In this document: in pieces, positions 33,201 to 48,551 of the stretch
Layout: each line of letters starts with the position of its first letter
How positions within the stretch are numbered: position 1 is the stretch's first letter
NCBI GenBank assembly: GCA_921293015.1
Contig: OV121081.1
Location: 44,045,877-44,109,876 of the forward strand
Reading direction: 5' to 3'
Length of the DNA: 64,000 bases
Source of the DNA: Phorcus lineatus
Taxonomy: Eukaryota > Mollusca > Gastropoda > Trochida > Trochidae
Notes under the pieces: generated by a model
Told to the model about the DNA's origin: nothing
Database searches by the model: none
What the model saw: only the letters and a program-made list of their open reading frames with translations
Translations under genes and position numbers: made by a program

Positions 33201-36200
33201 TTGCAATTGTATGTTAATGGGATGTAGCCATGTGGGGTATGTGTTAAACGTTGAGGCAAAAAAAATGAATAAGTTCCTTCAGTGCTGTACACGACATTAC
33301 GAGTAGTTAGGGTCGCTACTTTTAGGTGTTCTTAGGGAATTTTGTGGCCTAAACATTTGCTAAAAGTGTGTAGATGTATATTCAAAGTAGTGGCGGCGGA
33401 ATTTGGTCGCAACACACTGTATCCAAGTACAAATACACGTACTCTGGAGTTTACTCATCTGTTCACATTACACCCTTTTTGCGGCCCCTTCCCGTTCAAA
33501 CTACTGCTCAAATCCGCCGTCATGGCAATCGGAAAAGATGCGCCGTGAAATTAGCTTTCGTTTGATACCATTTTCACATCGCTAACCCCTCTAGTTAGCG
33601 TTCTAGCTAAATTTTGGTGACCAAAGTCGGAACCGTGACCTTTCATTGTTTCAAGGGTCAAGTCGTGACGTAACAGACGTGTGCCATAGTAACGTCATAG
33701 ACAGAAGAGAGCTCTGACGCGCTTTGCGTTAGCTCCCAGAAAACGGCGATTTCGGCGGATTAAAGCGCTGCCGGCCCGTAAAAACGATTGAAAAGGTTAG
33801 TTGACAACTTTATCTAACTGCTACATAGCTTTTTATGTGGAATTTTCTTTTGAAAATTTATTTAATGAGCGTTTGAAATTGCTACTTGGTCTTAACCATT
33901 GCTGCAATAGGGAAATTACCGACTTTGCGTTTCTTTAATTCAACGATGTATGTAGGCATTTTCTGACATGGCCATGTGTTTTTCAAGTCTTCTAACACAG
34001 TATTCCTTATGTTTTTGTTAATTTTGTGAATATTTTCATACTTGATATACATATTTAGGGGCAGAATTAACCCATGGCGTTATAGTACTTTTTGAGTGCT
34101 TTTTGGCCAGAGGGTATAGCTGTACTGATAGTTTCGGCTGTCCAGCTGGCACTTAGTTGCTTCATGTAATGTCTTCAAAAACGTATTTCGGACATGTCCG
34201 ACGTTTAACCTACGTTGCAATTGTATGTTAATGGGATGTAGCCATGTGGGGTATGTTTTAAACGTTGAGGCAAAAAAAATGAATAAGTTCCTTCAGTGCT
34301 GTACACGACATTACGAGTAGTTAGGGTCGTTTCTTTTAGGTGTTCTTAGGGAATTTTGTGGCCTAAACATTTGCTAAAAGTGTGTAGATGTATATTCAAA
34401 GTAGTGGCGGCCGAATTTGGTCGTTACACACTGTATCCAAGTACAAGTACACGTACTCTGGAGTTTACTCATCTGTTCACATTACACCCTTTTTGCGGCC
34501 CCTTCCCGTTCAAACTACGGCTCAAATCCGCCGTCATGGCAATCGGAAAAGATGCGCCGTGAAATTATCTTTCGTTTGATACCACTTTCACATCGCTAAC
34601 CCCTCTAGTTAGCGTTCTAGCTAAATTTTGGTGACCAAAGTCGGAACCGTGACCTTTCATTGTTTCAAGGGTCAAGTCGTGACGTAACAGACGTGTGCCA
34701 TAGTAACGTCATAGACAGAAGAGAGCTCTGACGCGCTTTGCGTTAGCTCCCAGAAAACGGCGATTTCGGCGGATTAAAGCGCTGCCGGCCCGTAAAAACG
34801 ATTGAAAAGGTTAGTTGACAACTTTATCTAACTGCTACATAGCTTTTTATGTGGAATTTTCTTTTGAAAATTTATTTAATGAGCGTTTGAAATTGCTACT
34901 TGGTCTTAACCATTGCTGCAATAGGGAAATTACCGACTTTGCGTTTCTTTAATTCAACGATGTATGTAGGCATTTTCTTACATGGCCATGTGTTTTTCAA
35001 GTCTTCTAACACAGTATTCCTTATGTTTTTGTTAATTTTGTGAATATTTTCATACTTGATATACATATTTAGGGGCAGAATTAACCCATGGCGTTATAGT
35101 ACTTTTTGAGTGCTTTTTGGCCAAAGGGTATAGCTGTACTGATAGTTTCGGCTGTCCAGCTGGCACTTAGTTGCTTCATGTAATGTCTTCAAAAACGTAT
35201 TTCGGACATGTCCGACGTTTAACCTACGTTGCAATTGTATGTTAATGGGATGTAGCCATGTGGGGTATGTGTTAAACGTTGAGGCAAAAAAAATGAATAA
35301 GTTCCTTCAGTGCTGTACACGACATTACGAGTAGTTAGGGTCGCTACTTTTAGGTGTTCTTAGGGAATTTTGTGGCCTAAACATTTGCTAAAAGTGTGTA
35401 GATGTATATTCAAAGTAGTGGCGGCCGAATTTGGTCGCAACACACTGTATCCAAGTACAAATACACGTACTCTGGAGTTTACTCATCTGTTCACATTACA
35501 CCCTTTTTGCGACCCCTTCCCGTTCAAACTACGGCTCAAATCCGCCGTCATGGCAATCGGAAAAGATGCGCCGTGAAATTAGCTTTCGTTTGATACCATT
35601 TTCACATCGCTAACCCCTCTAGTTAGCGTTCTAGCTAAATTTTGGTGACCAAAGTCGGAACCGTGACCTTTCATTGTTTCAAGGGTCAAGTCGTGACGTA
35701 ACAGACGTGTGCCATAGTAACGTCATAGACAGAAGAGAGCTCTGACGCGCTTTGCGTTAGCTCCCAGAAAACGGCGATTTCGGCGGATTAAAGCGCTGCC
35801 GGCCCGTAAAAACGATTGAAAAGGTTAGTTGACAACTTTATCTAACTGCTACATAGCTTTTTATGTGGAATTTTCTTTTGAAAATTTATTTAATGAGCGT
35901 TTGAAATTGCTACTTGGTCTTAACCATTGCTGCAATAGGGAAATTACCGACTTTGCGTTTCTTTAATTCAACGATGTATGTAGGCATTTTCTGACATGGC
36001 CATGTGTTTTTCAAGTCTTCTAACACAGTATTCCTTATGTTTTTGTTAATTTTGTGAATATTTTCATACTTGATATACATATTTAGGGGCAGAATTAACC
36101 CATGGCGTTATAGTACTTTTTGAGTGCTTTTTGGCCAAAGGGTATAGCTGTACTGATAGTTTCGGCTGTCCAGCTGGCACTTAGTTGCTTCATGTAATGT

Positions 36201-39200
36201 CTTCAAAAACGTATTTCGGACATGTCCGACGTTTAACCTACGTTGCAATTGTATGTTAATGGGATGTAGCCATGTGGGGTATGTGTTAAACGTTGAGGCA
36301 AAAAAAATGAATAAGTTCCTTCAGTGCTGTACACGACATTACGAGTAGTTAGGGTCGCTACTTTTAGGTGTTCTTAGGGAATTTTGTGGCCTAAACATTT
36401 GCTAAAAGTGTGTAGATGTATATTCAAAGTAGTGGCGGCCGAATTTGGTCGCAACACACTGTATCCAAGTACAAATACACGTACTCTGGAGTTTACTCAT
36501 CTGTTCACATTACACCCTTTTTGCGGCCCCTTCCCGTTCAAACTACGGCTCAAATCCGCCGTCATGGCAATCGGAAAAGATGCGCCGTGAAATTAGCTTT
36601 CGTTTGATACCATTTTCACATCGCTAACCCCTCTAGTTAGCGTTCTAGCTAAATTTTGGTGACCAAAGTCGGAACCGTGACCTTTCATTGTTTCAAGGGT
36701 CAAGTCGTGACGTAACAGACGTGTGCCATAGTAACGTCATAGACAGAAGAGAGCTCTGACGCGCTTTGCGTTAGCTCCCAGAAAACGGCGATTTCGGCGG
36801 ATTAAAGCGCTGCCGGCCCGTAAAAACGATTGAAAAGGTTAGTTGACAACTTTATCTAACTGCTACATAGCTTTTTATGTGGAATTTTCTTTTGAAAATT
36901 TATTTAATGAGCGTTTGAAATTGCTACTTGGTCTTAACCATTGCTGCAATAGGGAAATTACCGACTTTGCGTTTCTTTAATTCAACGATGTATGTAGGCA
37001 TTTTCTTACATGGCCATGTGTTTTTCAAGTCTTCTAACACAGTATTCCTTATGTTTTTGTTAATTTTGTGAATATTTTCATACTTGATATACATATTTAG
37101 GGGCAGAATTAACCCATGGCGTTATAGTACTTTTTGAGTGCTTTTTGGCCAAAGGGTATAGCTGTACTGATAGTTTCGGCTGTCCAGCTGGCACTTAGTT
37201 GCTTCATGTAATGTCTTCAAAAACGTATTTCGGACATGTCCGACGTTTAACCTACGTTGCAATTGTATGTTAATGGGATGTAGCCATGTGGGGTATGTGT
37301 TAAACGTTGAGGCAAAAAAAATGAATAAGTTCCTTCAGTGCTGTACACGACATTACGAGTAGTTAGGGTCGCTACTTTTAGGTGTTCTTAGGGAATTTTG
37401 TGGCCTAAACATTTGCTAAAAGTGTGTAGATGTATATTCAAAGTAGTGGCGGCCGAATTTGGTCGCAACACACTGTATCCAAGTACAAATACACGTACTC
37501 TGGAGTTTACTCATCTGTTCACATTACACCCTTTTTGCGACCCCTTCCCGTTCAAACTACGGCTCAAATCCGCCGTCATGGCAATCGGAAAAGATGCGCC
37601 GTGAAATTAGCTTTCGTTTGATACCATTTTCACATCGCTAACCCCTCTAGTTAGCGTTCTAGCTAAATTTTGGTGACCAAAGTCGGAACCGTGACCTTTC
37701 ATTGTTTCAAGGGTCAAGTCGTGACGTAACAGACGTGTGCCATAGTAACGTCATAGACAGAAGAGAGCTCTGACGCGCTTTGCGTTAGCTCCCAGAAAAC
37801 GGCGATTTCGGCGGATTAAAGCGCTGCCGGCCCGTAAAAACGATTGAAAAGGCTAGTTGACAACTTTATCTAACTGCTACATAGCTTTTTATGTGGAATT
37901 TTCTTTTGAAAATTTATTTAATGAGCGTTTGAAATTGCTACTTGGTCTTAACCATTGCTGCAATAGGGAAATTACCGACTTTGCGTTTCTTTAATTCAAC
38001 GATGTATGTAGGCATTTTCTGACATGGCCATGTGTTTTTCAAGTCTTCTAACACAGTATTCCTTATGTTTTTGTTAATTTTGTGAATATTTTCATACTTG
38101 ATATACATATTTGAGGGCAGAATTAACCCATGGCGTTATAGTACTTTTTGAGTGCTTTTTGGCCAAAGGGTATAGCTGTACTGATAGTTTCGGCTGTCCA
38201 GCTGGCACTTAGTTGCTTCATGTAATGTCTTCAAAAACGTATTTCGGACATGTCCGACGTTTAACCTACGTTGCAATTGTATGTTAATGGGATGTAGCCA
38301 TGTGGGGTATGTGTTAAACGTTGAGGCAAAAAAAATGAATAAGTTCCTTCAGTGCTGTACACGACATTACGAGTAGTTAGGGTCGCTACTTTTAGGTGTT
38401 CTTAGGGAATTTTGTGGCCTAAACATTTGCTAAAAGTGTGTAGATGTATATTCAAAGTAGTGGCGGCCGAATTTGGTCGCAACACACTGTATCCAAGTAC
38501 AAATACACGTACTCTGGAGTTTACTCATCTGTTCACATTACACCCTTTTTGCGGCCCCTTCCCGTTCAAACTACGGCTCAAATCCGCCGTCATGGCAATC
38601 GGAAAAGATGCGCCGTGAAATTAGCTTTCGTTTGATACCATTTTCACATCGCTAACCCCTCTAGTTAGCGTTCTAGCTAAATTTTGGTGACCAAAGTCGG
38701 AACCGTGACCTTTCATTGTTTCAAGGGTCAAGTCGAGACGTAACAGACGTGTGCCATAGTAACGTCATAGACAGAAGAGAGCTCTGACGCGCTTTGCGTT
38801 AGCTCCCAGAAAACGGCGATTTCGGCGGATTAAAGCGCTGCCGGCCCGTAAAAACGATTGAAAAGGTTAGTTGACAACTTTATCTAACTGCTACATAGCT
38901 TTTTATGTGGAATTTTCTTTTGAAAATTTATTTAATGAGCGTTTGAAATTGCTACTTGGTCTTAACCATTGCTGCAATAGGGAAATTACCGACTTTGCGT
39001 TTCTTTAATTCAACGATGTATGTAGGCATTTTCTGACATGGCCATGTGTTTTTCAAGTCTTCTAACACAGTATTCCTTATGTTTTTGTTAATTTTGTGAA
39101 TATTTTCATACTTGATATACATATTTAGGGGCAGAATTAACCCATGGCGTTATAGTACTTTTTGAGTGCTTTTTGGCCAAAGGGTATAGCTGTACTGATA

Positions 39201-42200
39201 GTTTCGGCTGTCCAGCTGGCACTTAGTTGCTTCATGTAATGTCTTTAAAAACGTATTTCGGACATGTCCGACGTTTAACCTACGTTGCAATTGTATGTTA
39301 ATGGGATGTAGCCATGTGGGGTATGTGTTAAACGTTGAGGCAAAAAAAATGAATAAGTTCCTTCAGTGCTGTACACGACATTACGAGTAGTTAGGGTCGC
39401 TACTTTTAGGTGTTCTTAGGGAATTTTGTGGCCTAAACATTTGCTAAAAGTGTGTAGATGTATATTCAAAGTAGTGGCGGCCGAATTTGGTCGCAACACA
39501 CTGTATCCAAGTACAAATACACGTACTCTGGAGTTTACTCATCTGTTCACATTACACCCTTTTTGCGGCCCCTTCCCGTTCAAACTACGGCTCAAATCCG
39601 CCGTCATGGCAATCGGAAAAGATGCGCCGTGAAATTAGCTTTCGTTTGATACCATTTTCACATCGCTAACCCCTCTAGTTAGCGTTCTAGCTAAATTTTG
39701 GTGACCAAAGTCGGAACCGTGACCTTTCATTGTTTCAAGGGTCAAGTCGTGACGTAACAGACGTGTGCCATAGTAACGTCATAGACAGAAGAGAGCTCTG
39801 ACGCGCTTTGCGTTAGCTCCCAGAAAACGGCGATTTCGGCGGATTAAAGCGCTGCCGGCCCGTAAAAACGATTGAAAAGGTTAGTTGACAACTTTATCTA
39901 ACTGCTACATAGCTTTTTATGTGGAATTTTCTTTTGAAAATTTATTTAATGAGCGTTTGAAATTGCTACTTGGTCTTAACCATTGCTGCAATAGGGAAAT
40001 TACCGACTTTGCGTTTCTTTAATTCAACGATGTATGTAGGCATTTTCTGACATGGCCATGTGTTTTTCAAGTCTTCTAACACAGTATTCCTTATGTTTTT
40101 GTTAATTTTGTGAATATTTTCATACTTGATATACATATTTAGGGGCAGAATTAACCCATGGCGTTATAGTACTTTTTGAGTGCTTTTTGGCCAAAGGGTA
40201 TAGCTGTACTGATAGTTTCGGCTGTCCAGCTGGCACTTAGTTGCTTCATGTAATGTCTTCAAAAACGTATTTCGGACATGTCCGACGTTTAACCTACGTT
40301 GCAATTGTATGTTAATGGGATGTAGCCATGTGGGGTATGTGTTAAACGTTGAGGCAAAAAAAATGAATAAGTTCCTTCAGTGCTGTACACGACATTACGA
40401 GTAGTTAGGGTCGCTACTTTTAGGTGTTCTTAGGGAATTTTGTGGCCTAAACATTTGCTAAAAGTGTGTAGATGTATATTCAAAGTAGTGGCGGCCGAAT
40501 TTGGTCGCAACACACTGTATCCAAGTACAAATACACGTACTCTGGAGTTTACTCATCTGTTCACATTACACCCTTTTTGCGGCCCCTTCCCGTTCAAACT
40601 ATGGCTCAAATCCGCCGTCATGGCAATCGGAAAAGATGCGCCGTGAAATTAGCTTTCGTTTGATACCATTTTCACATCGCTAACCCCTCTAGTTAGCGTT
40701 CTAGCTAAATTTTGGTGACCAAAGTCGGAACCGTGACCTTTCATTGTTTCAAGGGTCAAGTCGTGACGTAACAGACGTGTGCCATAGTAACGTCATAGAC
40801 AGAAGAGAGCTCTGACGCGCTTTGCATTAGCTCCCAGAAAACGGCGATTTCGGCGGATTAAAGCGCTGCCGGCCCGTAAAAACGATTGAAAAGGTTAGTT
40901 GACAACTTTATCTAACTGCTACATAGCTTTTTATGTGGAATTTTCTTTTGAAAATTTATTTAATGAGCGTTTGAAATTGCTACTTGGTCTTAACCATTGC
41001 TGCAATAGGGAAATTACCGACTTTGCGTTTCTTTAATTCAACGATGTATGTAGGCATTTTCTGACATGGCCATGTGTTTTTCAAGTCTTCTAACACAGTA
41101 TTCCTTATGTTTTTGTTAATTTTGTGAATATTTTCATACTTGATATACATATTTAGGGGCAGAATTAACCCATGGCGTTATAGTACTTTTTGAGTGCTTT
41201 TTGGCCAAAGGGTATAGCTGTACTGATAGTTTCGGCTGTCCAGCTGGCACTTAGTTGCTTCATGTAATGTCTTCAAAAACGTATTTCGGACATGTCCGAC
41301 GTTTAACCTACGTTGCAATTGTATGTTAATGGGATGTAGCCATGTGGGGTATGTGTTAAACGTTGAGGCAAAAAAAATGAATAAGTTCCTTCAGTGCTGT
41401 ACACGACATTACGAGTAGTTAGGGTCGCTACTTTTAGGTGTTCTTAGGGAATTTTGTGGCCTAAACATTTGCTAAAAGTGTGTAGATGTATATTCAAAGT
41501 AGTGGCGGCCGAATTTGGTCGCAACACACTGTATCCAAGTACAAATACACGTACTCTGGAGTTTACTCATCTGTTCACATTACACCCTTTTTGCGGCCCC
41601 TTCCCGTTCAAACTACGGCTCAAATCCGCCGTCATGGCAATCGGAAAAGATGCGCCGTGAAATTATCTTTCGTTTGATACCAGTTTCACATCGCTAACCC
41701 CTCTAGTTAGCGTTCTAGCTAAATTTTGGTGACCAAAGTCGGAACCGTGACCATTCATTGTTTCAAGGGTCAAGTCGTGACGTAACAGACGTGTGCCATA
41801 GTAACGTCATAGACAGAAGAGAGCTCTGACGCGCTTTGCGTTAGCTCTTAGAAAATGGCGATTTCGGCGGATTAAAGCGCTGCCGGCCCGTAAAAACGAT
41901 TGAAAAGGTTAGTTGACAACTTTATCTAACTGCTACATAGCTTTTTATGTGGAATTTTCTTTTGAAAATTTATTTAATGAGCGTTTGAAATTGCTACTTG
42001 GTCTTAACCATTGCTGCAATAGGGAAATTACCGACTTTGCGTTTCTTTAATTCAACGATGTATGTAGGCATTTTCTTACATGGCCATGTGTTTTTCAAGT
42101 CTTCTAACACAGTATTCCTTATGTTTTTGTTAATTTTGTGAATATTTTCATACTTGATATACATATTTAGGGGCAGAATTAACCCATGGCGTTATAGTAC

Positions 42201-45200
42201 TTTTTGAGTGCTTTTTGGCCAAAGGGTATAGCTGTACTGATAGTTTCGGCTGTCCAGCTGGCACTTAGTTGCTTCATGTAATGTCTTCAAAAACGTATTT
42301 CGGACATGTCCGACGTTTAACCTACGTTGCAATTGTATGTTAATGGGATGTAGCCATGTGGGGTATGTGTTAAACGTGGAGGCAAAAAAAATGAATAAGT
42401 TCCTTCAGTGCTGTACACGACATTACGAGTAGTTAGGGTCGCTACTTTTAGGTGTTCTTAGGGAATTTTGTGGCCTAAACATTTGCTAAAAGTGTGTAGA
42501 TGTATATTCAAAGTAGTGGCGGCCGAATTTGGTCGCAACACACTGTATCCAAGTACAAATACACGTACTCTGGAGTTTACTCATCTGTTCACATTACACC
42601 CTTTTTGCGGCCCCTTCCCGTTCAAACTACGGCTCAAATCCGCCGTCATGGCAATCGGAAAAGATGCGCCGTGAAATTAGCTTTCGTTTGATACCATTTT
42701 CACATCGCTAACCCCTCTAGTTAGCGTTCTAGCTAAATTTTGGTGACCAAAGTCGGAACCGTGACCTTTCATTGTTTCAAGGGTCAAGTCGTGACGTAAC
42801 AGACGTGTGCCATAGTAACGTCATAGACAGAAGAGAGCTCTGACGCGCTTTGCATTAGCTCCCAGAAAACGGCGATTTCGGCGGATTAAAGCGCTGCCGG
42901 CCCGTAAAAACGATTGAAAAGGTTAGTTGACAACTTTATCTAACTGCTACATAGCTTTTTATGTGGAATTTTCTTTTGAAAATTTATTTAATGAGCGTTT
43001 GAAATTGCTACTTGGTCTTAACCTTTGCTGCAATAGGGAAATTACCGACTTTGCGTTTCTTTAATTCAACGATGTATGTAGGCATTTTCTGACATGGCCA
43101 TGTGTTTTTCAAGTCTTCTAACACAGTATTCCTTATGTTTTTGTTAATTTTGTGAATATTTTCATACTTGATATACATATTTAGGGGCAGAATTAACCCA
43201 TGGCGATATAGTACTTTTTGAGTGCTTTTTGGCCAAAGGGTATAGCTGTACTGATAGTTTCGGCTGTCCAGCTGGCACTTAGTTGCTTCATGTAATGTCT
43301 TCAAAAACGTATTTCGGACATGTCCGACGTTTAACCTACGTTGCAATTGTATGTTAATGGGATGTAGCCATGTGGGGTATGTGTTAAACGTTGAGGCAAA
43401 AAAAATGAATAAGTTCCTTCAGTGCTGTACACGACATTACGAGTAGTTAGGGTCGCTACTTTTAGGTGTTCTTAGGGAATTTTGTGGCCTAAACATTTGC
43501 TAAAAGTGTGTAGATGTATATTCAAAGTAGTGGCGGCCGAATTTGGTCGCAACACACTGTATCCAAGTACAAATACACGTACTCTGGAGTTTACTCATCT
43601 GTTCACATTACACCTTTTTGCGGCCCCTTCCCGTTCAAACTACGGCTCAAATCCGCCGTCATGGCAATCGGAAAAGATGCGCCGTGAAATTAGCTTTCGT
43701 TTGATACCATTTTCACATCGCTAACCCCTCTAGTTAGCGTTCTAGCTAAATTTTGGTGACCAAAGTCGGAACCGTGACCTTTCATTGTTTCAAGGGTCAA
43801 GTCGTGACGTAACAGACGTGTGCCATAGTAACGTCATAGACAGAAGAGAGCTCTGACGCGCTTTGCGTTAGCTCTTAGAAAATGGCGATTTCGGCGGATT
43901 AAAGCGCTGCCGGCCCGTAAAAACGATTGAAAAGGTTAGTTGACAACTTTATCTAACTGCTACATAGCTTTTTATGTGGAATTTTCTTTTGAAAATTTAT
44001 TTAATGAGCGTTTGAAATTGCTACTTGGTCTTAACCATTGCTGCAATAGGGAAATTACCGACTTTGCATTTCTTTAATTCAACGATGTATGTAGGCATTT
44101 TCTTACATGGCCATGTGTTTTTCAAGTCTTCTAACACAGTATTCCTTATGTTTTTGTTAATTTTGTGAATATTTTCATACTTGATATACATATTTAGGGG
44201 CAGAATTAACCCATGGCGTTATAGTACTTTTTGAGTGCTTTTTGGCCAAAGGGTATAGCTGTACTGATAGTTTCGGCTGTCCAGCTGGCACTTAGTTGCT
44301 TCATGTAATGTCTTCAAAAACGTATTTCGGACATGTCCGACGTTTAACCTACGTTGCAATTGTATGTTAATGGGATGTAGCCATGTGGGGTATGTGTTAA
44401 ACGTTGAGGCAAAAAAAATGAATAAGTTCCTTCAGTGCTGTACACGACATTACGAGTAGTTAGGGTCGCTACTTTTAGGTGTTCTTAGGGAATTTTGTGG
44501 CCTAAACATTTGCTAAAAGTGTGTAGATGTATATTCAAAGTAGTGGCGGCCGAATTTGGTCGCAACACACTGTATCCAAGTACAAGTACACGTACTCTGG
44601 AGTTTACTCATCTGTTCACATTACACCCTTTTTGCGGCCCCTTCCCGTTCAAACTATGGCTCAAATCCGCCGTCATGGCAATCGGAAAAGATGCGCCGTG
44701 AAATTAGCTTTCGTTTGATACCATTTTCACATCGCTAACCCCTCTAGTTAGCGTTCTAGCTAAATTTTGGTGACCAAAGTCGGAACCGTGACCTTTCATT
44801 GTTTCAAGGGTCAAGTCGTGACGTAACAGACGTGTGCCATAGTAACGTCATAGACAGAAGAGAGCTCTGACGCGCTTTGCGTTAGCTCCCAGAAAACGGC
44901 GATTTCGGCGGATTAAAGCGCTGCCGGCCCGTAAAAAACGATTGAAAAGGTTAGTTGACAACTTTATCTAACTGCTACATAGCTTTTTATGTGGAATTTT
45001 CTTTTGAAAATTTATTTAATGAGCGTTTGAAATTGCTACTTGGTCTTAACCATTGCTGCAATAGGGAAATTACCGACTTTGCGTTTCTTTAATTCAACGA
45101 TGTATGTAGGCATTTTCTTACATGGCCATGTGTTTTTCAAGTCTTCTAACACAGTATTCCTTATGTTTTTGTTAATTTTGTGAATATTTTCATACTTGAT

Positions 45201-48200
45201 ATACATATTTAGGGGCAGAATTAACCCATGGCGTTATAGTACTTTTTGAGTGCTTTTTGGCCAAAGGGTATAGCTGTACTGATAGTTTCGGCTGTCCAGC
45301 TGGCACTTAGTTGCTTCATGTTATGTCTTCAAAAACGTATTTCGGACATGTCCGACGTTTAACCTACGTTGCAATTGTATGTTAATGGGATGTAGCCATG
45401 TGGGGTATGTGTTAAACGTTGAGGCAAAAAAAATGAATAAGTTCCTTCAGTGCTGTACACGACATTACGAGTAGTTAGGGTCGCTACTTTTAGGTGTTCT
45501 TAGGGAATTTTGTGGCCTAAACATTTGCTAAAAGTGTGTAGATGTATATTCAAAGTAGTGGCGGCCGAATTTGGTCGCAACACACTGTATCCAAGTACAA
45601 ATACACGTACTCTGGAGTTTACTCATCTGTTCACATTACACCCTTTTTGCGGCCCCTTCCCGTTCAAACTACGGCTCAAATCCGCCGTCATGGCAATCGG
45701 AAAAGATGCGCCGTGAAATTAGCTTTCGTTTGATACCATTTTCACATCGCTAACCCCTCTAGTTAGCGTTCTAGCTAAATTTTGGTGACCAAAGTCGGAA
45801 CCGTGACCTTTCATTGTTTCCAGGGTCAAGTCGTGACGTAACAGACGTGTGCCATAGTAACGTCATAGACAGAAGAGAGCTCTGACGCGCTTTGCGTTAG
45901 CTCCCAGAAAACGGCGATTTCGGCGGATTAAAACGCTGCCGGCCCGTAAAAACGATTGAAAAGGTTAGTTGACAACTTTATCTAACTGCTACATAGCTTT
46001 TTATGTGGAATTTTCTTTTGAAAATTTATTTAATGAGCGTTTGAAATTGCTACTTGGTCTTAACCATTGATGCAATAGGGAAATTACCGACTTTGCGTTT
46101 CTTTAATTCAACGATGTATGTAGGCATTTTCTTACATGGCCATGTGTTTTTCAAGTCTTCTAACACAGTATTCCTTATGTTTTTGTTAATTTTGTGAATA
46201 TTTTCATACTTGATATACATATTTAGGGGCAGAATTAACCCATGGCGTTATAGTACTTTTTGAGTGCTTTTTGGCCAAAGGGTATAGCTGTACTGATAGT
46301 TTCGGCTGTCCAGCTGGCACTTAGTTGCTTCATGTAATGTCTTCAAAAACGTATTTCGGACATGTCCGACGTTTAACCTACGTTGCAATTGTATGTTAAT
46401 GGGATGTAGCCATGTGGGGTATGTGTTAAACGTTGAGGCAAAAAAAATGAATAAGTTCCTTCAGTGCTGTACACGACATTACGAGTAGTTAGGGTCGCTA
46501 CTTTTAGGTGTTCTTAGGGAATTTTGTGGCCTAAACATTTTCTAAAAGTGTGTAGATGTATATTCAAAGTAGTGGCGGCAGAATTTGGTCGCAACACACT
46601 GTATCCAAGTACAAATACACGTACTCTGGAGTTTACTCATCTGTTCACATTACACCCTTTTTGCGGCCCCTTCCCGTTCAAACTATGGCTCAAATCCGCC
46701 GTCATGGCAATCGGAAAAGATGCGCCGTGAAATTAGCTTTCGTTTGATACCATTTTCACATCGCTAACCCCTCTAGTTAGCGTTCTAGCTAAATTTTGGT
46801 GACCAAAGTCGGAACCGTGACCTTTCATTGTTTCAAGGGTCAAGTCGTGACGTAACAGACGTGTGCCATAGTAACGTCATAGACAGAAGAGAGCTCTGAC
46901 GCGCTTTGCATTAGCTCCCAGAAAACGGCGATTTCGGCGGATTAAAGCGCTGCCGGCCCGTAAAAACGATTGAAAAGGTTAGTTGACAACTTTATCTAAC
47001 TGCTACATAGCTTTTTATGTGGAATTTTCTTTTGAAAATTTATTTAATGAGCGTTTGAAATTGCTACTTGGTCTTAACCATTGCTGCAATAGGGAAATTA
47101 CCGACTTTGCATTTCTTTAATTCAACGATGTATGTAGGCATTTTCTTACATGGCCATGTGTTTTTCAAGTCTTCTAACACAGTATTTCTTATGTTTTTGT
47201 TAATTTTGTGAATATTTTCATACTTGATATACATATTTAGGGGCAGAATTAACCCATGGCGTTATAGTACTTTTTGAGTGCTTTTTGGCCAAAGGGTATA
47301 GCTGTACTGATAGTTTCGGCTGTCCAGCTGGCACTTAGTTGCTTCATGTAATGTCTTCAAAAACGTATTTCGGACATGTCCGACGTTTAACCTACGTTGC
47401 AATTGTATGTTAATGGGATGTAGCCATGTGGGGTATGTGTTAAACGTTGAGGCAAAAAAAATGAATAAGTTCCTTCAGTGCTGTACACGACATTAGGAGT
47501 AGTTAGGGTCGCTACTTTTAGGTGTTCTTAGGGAATTTTGTGGCCTAAACATTTGCTAAAAGTGTGTAGATGTATATTCAAAGTAGTGGCGGCGGAATTT
47601 GGTCGCAACACACTGTATCCAAGTACAAATACACGTACTCTGGAGTTTACTCATCTGTTCACATTACACCCTTTTTGCGGCCCCTTCCCGTTCAAACTAT
47701 GGCTCAAATCCGCCGTCATGGCAATCGGAAAAGATGCGCCGTGAAATTAGCTTTCGTTTGATACCATTTTCACATCGCTAACCCCTCTAGTTAGCGTTCT
47801 AGCTAAATTTTGGTGACCAAAGTCGGAACCGTGACCTTTCATTGTTTCAAGGGTCAAGTCGTGACGTAACAGACGTGTGCCATAGTAACGTCATAGACAG
47901 AAGAGAGCTCTGACGCGCTTTGCATTAGCTCCCAGAAAACGGCGATTTCGGCGGATTAAAGCGCTGCCGGCCCGTAAAAACGATTGAAAAGGTTAGTTGA
48001 CAACTTTATCTAACTGCTACATAGCTTTTTATGTGGAATTTTCTTTTGAAAATTTATTTAATGAGCGTTTGAAATTGCTACTTGGTCTTAACCATTGCTG
48101 CAATAGGGAAATTACCGACTTTGCATTTCTTTAATTCAACGATGTATGTAGGCATTTTCTTACATGGCCATGTGTTTTTCAAGTCTTCTAACACAGTATT

Positions 48201-48551
48201 CCTTATGTTTTTGTTAATTTTGTGAATATTTTCATACTTGATATACATATTTAGGGGCAGAATTAACCCATGGCGTTATAGTACTTTTTGAGTGCTTTTT
48301 GGCCAAAGGGTATAGCTGTACTGATAGTTTCGGCTGTCCAGCTGGCACTTAGTTGCTTCATGTAATGTCTTCAAAAACGTATTTCGGACATGTCCGACGT
48401 TTAACCTACGTTGCAATTGTATGTTAATGGGATGTAGCCATGTGGGGTATGTGTTAAACGTTGAGGCAAAAAAAATGAATAAGTTCCTTCAGTGCTGTAC
48501 ACGACATTACGAGTAGTTAGGGTCGCTACTTTTAGGTGTTCTTAGGGAATT

